From assembly GCA_029298735.1 (NCBI GenBank), contig JANSLP010000002.1:372001-436000 (forward strand): a stretch of DNA of 64,000 bases. Reading direction: 5' to 3'. Source of the stretch: Ophiostoma sp. CBS 140.51. Its lineage: Eukaryota > Ascomycota > Sordariomycetes > Ophiostomatales > Ophiostomataceae. Below are positions 58,086-64,000 of the stretch, in pieces. The notes under the pieces are model-generated. The model worked only from the letters and a program-made list of their open reading frames with translations. It was not told where the DNA came from and did no database searches. Each line of letters starts with the position of its first letter. Position 1 is the first letter of the stretch. Made by a program: the position numbers and the translations under genes.

Positions 58086-61000
58086 ATGGCGTCAGGCAGC
58101 TCCTCCTCCGCGGCGGAGCAACGCGCGCAACACGCCCACTCCCACTCACATTCACAATCACATTCACACCACGAAAGCAGCCGGCACCGTCGCCAAAATG
58201 GAGAGAGCAGCAGCAATGGCAATGGCAATGTTGACAGTACCGGCAGCAGCAGCAGGAGCAGCAGAAATAGAAGCCAGAGTGGCAGCCGGAGCGGAACCCG
58301 AAGTGGAGGCGGCGGTGGCAGCGGCAGCGGTAGCAGTGCCCGTGTGGTAGCATCCAAAGTCGTGCCCGGCACACCAAGGAGAGAACACCAGTCATCTTCC
58401 GGCAGTGGAGGCCGTGGCAGTGCCAGCGCTAGCGGTGGTGCGCCTCCGTCGACCTCGTCTTCCGTCTCCTCGGCCCAGACACCGGCATTGCGCAAGGCTG
58501 CCAGCACCAGCAGTGCAGGTGCTAACGCTCGCGATCGATCTGGCGCGTTACAAGATCCAGGACTGAAAGACTATGTACGACGGCTCTTCCCGAACCCGTT
58601 CGATTTTGCCACTGGAGGCTTCTTTGTTTGTTTGCTGTGCGCAACACCCGCTAACGAATCTACATAACAGCGTCTAGGAGATTGCATTGGCAAAGGTGCC
58701 TTTGGCTCCGTATACAAGGCTTTCAATTGGGGAACTGGCGAGGCCGTGGCCGTCAAGCAGATTAAGCTGACAGACTTACCTAAGAGCGAGCTGCGCATGA
58801 TTGAGGTATGCTGGTATACATCAAAGCCCTCTGGATGTGGTCCTTACTAACATATGACATATTAGGCCGAAATCGACCTGCTTAAAAACCTACATGTACG
58901 TTACATCACGAACCTAAGCTTCAGCTTAGACAATGGGCATGCCAATGGGCGCAAATGGAATAGTCGGACTAACTCTACTGGCCTCTAGCACGACAACATT
59001 GTCAAATACATCGGCTTCGTCAAGTCCGTCGACTGCTTAAACATCATCCTCGAGTACTGCGAAAACGGCTCCCTACACTCAATATGCAAAGCATACGGCA
59101 AATTCCCCGAAAACCTCGTCGGCGTCTACATGACTCAAGTCCTGCAAGGCTTGCAATACCTCCACGACCAGGGTGTGATCCACCGTGATATCAAGGGAGC
59201 CAACATCTTGACCACCAAAGACGGAACTGTCAAGCTGGCCGACTTCGGTGTCTCAACCAGCAGTCTGGCCGGCCCAGATAAGGAGGCACAGGTCGTCGGT
59301 ACGCCGTACTGGATGGCTCCCGAGATCATTCAGCTCTCAGGTGCGACCTCTGCATCTGATATCTGGAGTGTAGGCTGCACAGTGATCGAGCTGCTACAGG
59401 GCCGGCCACCATACCACAACCTAGCTGCCATGCCGGCATTATTCGCCATTGTCAACGACGACCACCCGCCACTGCCAGAAGGAGTCTCACCAGCAGCACG
59501 AGACTTCCTCATGCAGTGCTTTCAGAAGGACCCCAACTTGAGAGTATCGGCCAAGAAGCTGGGACGGCACCCATGGATTGTGAGCTGCCGCCGGAGTGAT
59601 GCACCGGTCTCCAAGAACCCATCAGAGGCTGTCGAAGAGGTCGTGCGCTGGAACCGTGCTCTTGAATCGTCAGAGACCAACCTGAGAGCTTCGACCGGTT
59701 CAGACAGCTCTGGGCCACCCTTGATGGGCCCTCTAATATCAAAGCATGGCGGCAACGAGCTTCAACGTGGTGCTCGGGCGCTCAATCTCGCGAAGCCACG
59801 TCCAATGGCGGACGTATTTAGCTCGCCTGAGTTGGCTGATGAGGACAACTGGGACAACGACTTTGCAACCGCAATCTCACCAACTGCCCTGCAAAACCTC
59901 AAGCCCCACGACAACTTTGGCGGCCTCCTGTCTAGCGACCGCCTCAAACAGTTTGCGTCAAGTGACTCCCGCAATGTGTCTGCCAACTGGGATAATGACT
60001 TCATGGAAGGCGAGCAGCTGATGACAATCAAGCCCGTCAAAGAGCTTGCCGAGCCCGACTTCCAGGAACAGACCATCCGCCCGATCAACCGGAAATCAGA
60101 CAAGACGGCTGTTACTGCTGCTATCGCGGCCGCAACGGCAGCTAGCAACGCCTTTGCTAGAGGAGATGCTATATCACCACCGCCAATGCCGTCTTCCGCT
60201 TCCTCTAGCACGGTAACCTCACCTCAGTCCGACTCACCGAGACCGATTCGAAGACGCAGAAGCAAGTTTGCGTCGCCAAACTCTCAGGACTCGTCAATGA
60301 CCAGATCACCCACCAAGATGTCCTTTGGCAGCAAATTCGAACTTCCATCCCGTCCTGAGATGGCCTATCAGGAGCAGCAGGTGGAAGACTACTCCGACCT
60401 TCTGGCAGAGAGTGATCTAGTGTTTACTAGCAACCGCTTGAACATGGTGCTCAACGGCCCAAGCGTGCCTCCTGCTCCCGTACCCCGTTCCGAGCTCGTC
60501 CGTTCATACAGCACGCCGCAGGACTCTCCACAGCTCTTCCACCCGTCCGACCTCACCAGTTTGCCACGGTCTATGCAGGCGCCCGCAGGTGGTAGCATGC
60601 GTCGGCAAGCTACCTCACGGCCGTCTGTCCTCCCCGATCGGCCCATGCGCCGGACAAGATCATCCGTTGAGATTGAGCGCTTTGCGGAAGATGCGGAAGA
60701 TGAGGACTTCTCTGACATTTTTGGCCCCGGTGATAATCTTACCGAGAAAGAGGAAAGCGACGCTGGCTCAGAGGATGGCGGTGGTCTGATGCTGCTGTCC
60801 AAGCTTTCAAACAACTCGTGGCTTGGTGACGAAGAGGACGAGGACGATCCATTCGCAATGATGGACCCTGGCTGGGACGAGATGGATCTCGAGGCGAATA
60901 TTGCAAGAGACCGTCATGCCCGTCTGGCCGAAAGAGTCGAAGAACTTGTCCGGTCACTAAAGACCACCGAAGGAGAAGATCAACTCTCCGAGCTGACAGA

Positions 61001-63689
61001 GGACCTGGTAAGTCTGTCCCTGACTCGTTTTCTTTTAGTACAATACTAACACATCACTTTCAGCTTTCTCTCCTCTGGGAAAATACTGAGATCAAAGACC
61101 TCATCATCAGTTCCCACGGTTTGCTCCCGATCCTTGAGATTCTGGAGCCATGCACGGTTAAGAGCCGCCAGCACATGATTTTACAGCTTCTGAAGATCGT
61201 CAACGCGGTATGTTTATAGTTCTTCCTTTGTCGTACTACCTTGTCTTGCAAACTAACACTGTCGTAGATCATTCTCGATGATGTCGAGCTCCAAGAGAAC
61301 CTTTGCTTCGTTGGTGGCATCCCAATCATCACCAAATTTGCTGCCCGGCAGTACTCGAACGAGATCCGCCTCGAAGCTGCTGCCTTTGTTCGGCAAATGT
61401 ACCAGACATCTACGACGACTCTACAGATGTTTGTCAGCGCCGGTGGTCTCAATGTTCTTGTCGAGTTTTTGGATGAAGACTACGACTCATCTCGCGACCT
61501 GGTCCTGATCGGCGTCAACGGTATTTGGAACGTCTTTGAGCTGCAGGGCCCCACGCCCAAGAACGACTTCTGCCGCATCTTCTCTCGCAGCAAGATTCTC
61601 GACCCACTGGCTCTCGTTCTGCACAAGGTTTTGGATGAAGAAAAGACTGGTCTCTCTGAGCTGATTGAGGGCCGCATTGTCAACATCTTTTACCTCTTCT
61701 CACAGGCTGAGAACTACGTCAAGGAAGTCGTGGCCGACCGGCAGGTCCTCAAGACGGTGCTCAAGGACTTGCGCTTCATGACACCCATCCACCAGATCAC
61801 GATGCTGAAGTTTATCAAGAACCTTTCGATGCTTTCGACGACACTCGAGACGCTCCACTACGCCGACGGCATCGACTTTTTGATCGACGTGCTGAGCCAG
61901 AGTATGAAGAAGGGCCAGAAGCACTTCCGCGAGATCTCGAACCAGGTTCTCAACACCATGTTCAACCTCTGTCGACTCAGTAAGGAGCGGCAAGAATATG
62001 CGGCCGTCAACGGAATCATTCCTCTACTACTTAAAATCATGCAGACCGAGCGGCCCCCGAAGGAGTTTGCTCTCCCAATTTTGTGCGACATGGCCCACTC
62101 GGGCAGCAAGGGTCGTCGCTATCTCTGGCAGAACAAGGGCCTAGATTTTTACGTTTCCCTGTTGGCCGACCAGTACTGGCAGGTCACGGCTCTTGACGCC
62201 ATCTTCATTTGGTAGGTCCACACCTCAGCTTTCCGCTCATATATGCTCCGTGCTAACGAAATGCAGGCTCCAAGAAGAGACGGCAAAGGTAGAGGCACAT
62301 CTCCTCAATGATGGCCGTTTCAAGACTGCCATTATTGCCGTTTTCAACACGGCCAAGGTCAACGCATTTGACCCCAACCTTTTGGAACCCCTCCTCAAAG
62401 TCCTGCGGCTGAGTCCGTCGCTGGCGGCGGACCTGGCCCAGGCCGAAATGTACTCTGGTGTCGCCCAAAAGTTTACACACAAAAAGGCCGTCGTGAGGCT
62501 GAACCTGTTGCGTCTCGTGCGCAATATTATGGACAACTCAGGCGCCGATATGGGTGTTAGTTCAACACGGGCGGGCCGTATGCACCTCTCGGTTCTGTTT
62601 GAAGCCGTCCAGAAGCTGGCTGAGAAGGACTCGGCTGTTCTGGTACGGAACTTGGCTGCAGAGCTTGTGCGGTCGCACATTGATGTCCCTCCGGATGCAG
62701 CAGCCATGGCGATGGCGGCCAACAATTCCTCGTCCATGGCGGCGGCCAGCTCGTCGAGAACCAGACCCGGCGGTGCCCAGCGCCGCACCACCCTCTACAC
62801 GCCTCCGGGCTTGCAGTCGTCCGTGTCCGCACCGTTGACACCGACTCACAGTGGCAGCGGTGCCGGCCTGGCCCACAATCAGCGACACAGCCAATACAAC
62901 GGGTATCGCGCAATGCAGCACTCGCAGTCCTCCCTGTCATCTGCCAGCCCGGCTTTGATCGAGGTGGCAGCCACGCACCGGCGGTCAGCTGTAGCCCTAG
63001 CGCACGAACGCGATGCTCTCGCGTACCGACCACGCAGCCGGGACGGTGTATCGGCCATCCCGCGACGCGTCAGCGGCGACTCGAGCAGCGGCAGCAGCGT
63101 GTCCTCGCTGTCCAAGGTGAGCGGCGGCGGCGGCGGAGGCATTGGTAGCGCCAGCAGCAGCAGCCTCGCGTCGCTCTCGAGTGCCAACGGCTCATCGTCA
63201 TCAACATCAGCGTCGACAACGCCCACAAACGGCGGCGGCGGAGCAGGAGAAAGAGGAGGAAGCCGGCTTCCTCGTCAGCCCATGAGCCACGGCCGGCACG
63301 GCAGCCGGTCCAGTTTGGGCCCAGCCATTATCAGCCGATCGGATAGCTCAATGTCGAATAAGGAAAACGTTGGAGGACGGTATTCGATGGCTGGGGGTGG
63401 ACTGGGGCTAGGACTGGGTCCGTCGGCGTTGGCTGCTAATGCCGTGGATCGTGTTGAACGGCTGTCGGCCCTCGGCAGCGGATTGGGTGGCCATGGTGTC
63501 AGCGGTAGCAGCGGTAGCAGCAGCAGCAACGATCGTCGTGCCAGCATCATTGCCGCCATCAATACTAACGGCATCGGCGGGAGCAACAGCCGGCATGGCG
63601 GCGGTAACAGCGGCGGCGTTGGCGGCGAAGTCAAAGTGAGCAACCGACGCCGCACACGAGCACCTAGCACCGACGTCAAATGGTCCTAG
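58086..63689 (+). CDS. sepH: Septation protein kinase, SepH/Cdc7 type, with C-terminal helical repeats
   Basis: Seven exons, 58086-58625, 58671-58805, 58866-58895, 58989-61007, 61064-61207, 61268-62211 and 62267-63689, give 1744 residues; exon 3 is 30 nt. The kinase domain spans about residues 181-430: glycine loop IGKGAFGSVYKA, Lys209 in VAVKQIKL, catalytic HRDIKGANIL (Asp302), DFGVSTSSL (Asp320) and GTPYWMAPE, a STE-type (MAPKKK-like) pattern. A long Ser/Asp-rich linker follows. From about residue 890 to 1390 a helical repeat region runs, with LLWENTEIKDLIISSHGLLP and related segments, as in fission yeast Cdc7 and Aspergillus SepH. The family acts in the septation initiation network at spindle pole bodies and the septum. 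Exon 1 encodes a Ser/His/Gln-rich leader; the ATG at 58086 is the first in frame. The last 350 residues are low complexity (Ser/Gly). Confidence 0.95.
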
Positions 63690-64000
63690 GAAAACACTCA
63701 GCGGCGAAGGCGGCGGGCCAAGGGTAGTGTGCCCGTACCCAATGGCTGTGTACTGGAAAACAAGCCGGGCGGTGGTTTGTTTGGCGACCAACGCACAGAG
63801 AAACGTATAAATCGTGCTGTTGCTGTTCTTGCTGTTGTCATGGTTGTTCTTATTCTTCTATTCGTTCTCTGTCTCATTTTGTACTCTCTCTTGCGCCCAT
63901 TTTTCATTCCTTAACGAGCTACAGTTGTCTTTTCATTTTTTTAATTAATTCCGGCATAGCATTTACAGGGGCGTGCATCAGGGCGTCGCTTTTTTTCCCC
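63690..64000. other. 3' flank of the sepH-like gene
   Basis: Presumed 3' untranslated region. It becomes C/T- and T-rich near 63840-63950. No coding signal. Confidence 0.6.

Overview
This window comes from a filamentous ascomycete (Pezizomycotina, most likely a Sordariomycete). The evidence is short GT-AG introns with CTAAC branch points, GC-rich exons set in AT-richer intergenic DNA, pyrimidine-rich leaders before start codons, and a gene set typical of moulds: a SepH/Cdc7-type septation kinase, a SIT-type siderophore transporter, Sae2/CtIP, a Ubp3-type deubiquitinase and Nup85. An order such as Ophiostomatales is only a guess. I rebuilt the gene models by reading the splice sites; in all multi-exon models the reading frame closes across each junction.

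Layout. 0-9 kb: a seven-zinc-knuckle CCHC protein (minus strand, five coding exons, 3321-1785), then about 5 kb without a supportable gene. 9-21.4 kb: a run of plus-strand housekeeping genes: Sae2/CtIP (8961-11472), a Ubp3/USP10-type ubiquitin protease (13174-16445) and the nucleoporin Nup85 (17489-21393). 22-25 kb: an accessory-looking patch with a tRNA-Gly(GCC), a small HNH-domain gene, a disrupted MFS transporter relic directly abutting it, and a second, degenerate tRNA-Gly 5' half in the same orientation. 25-33 kb: a siderophore transporter (minus), a gene-poor 4 kb, and an M20D amidohydrolase (minus). 33.9-42 kb: a hydantoinase/oxoprolinase-DUF917 fusion protein divergent from the amidohydrolase, an FHA-domain protein kinase (minus), and an unrecognised basic protein with an internal Trp/Lys repeat. 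43.7-55.3 kb: an allantoate-permease-family MFS transporter, an unrecognised multi-pass membrane protein, and a large unrecognised disordered protein whose first coding exon is only 11 nt. 58-63.7 kb: the SepH/Cdc7 kinase with C-terminal helical repeats.

Functional links. Most genes are unrelated housekeeping loci, as usual in fungi. The divergent amidohydrolase/hydantoinase pair could share a promoter and act on cyclic amides or their ring-opened N-acyl products, with an allantoate-type transporter about 7 kb away; this is inference. The most structurally unusual locus is the tRNA-Gly / HNH / MFS-relic / partial-tRNA block, which resembles the footprint of an insertion at a tRNA gene. I saw no CRISPR array, rRNA gene, intact transposon or complete secondary-metabolite cluster.
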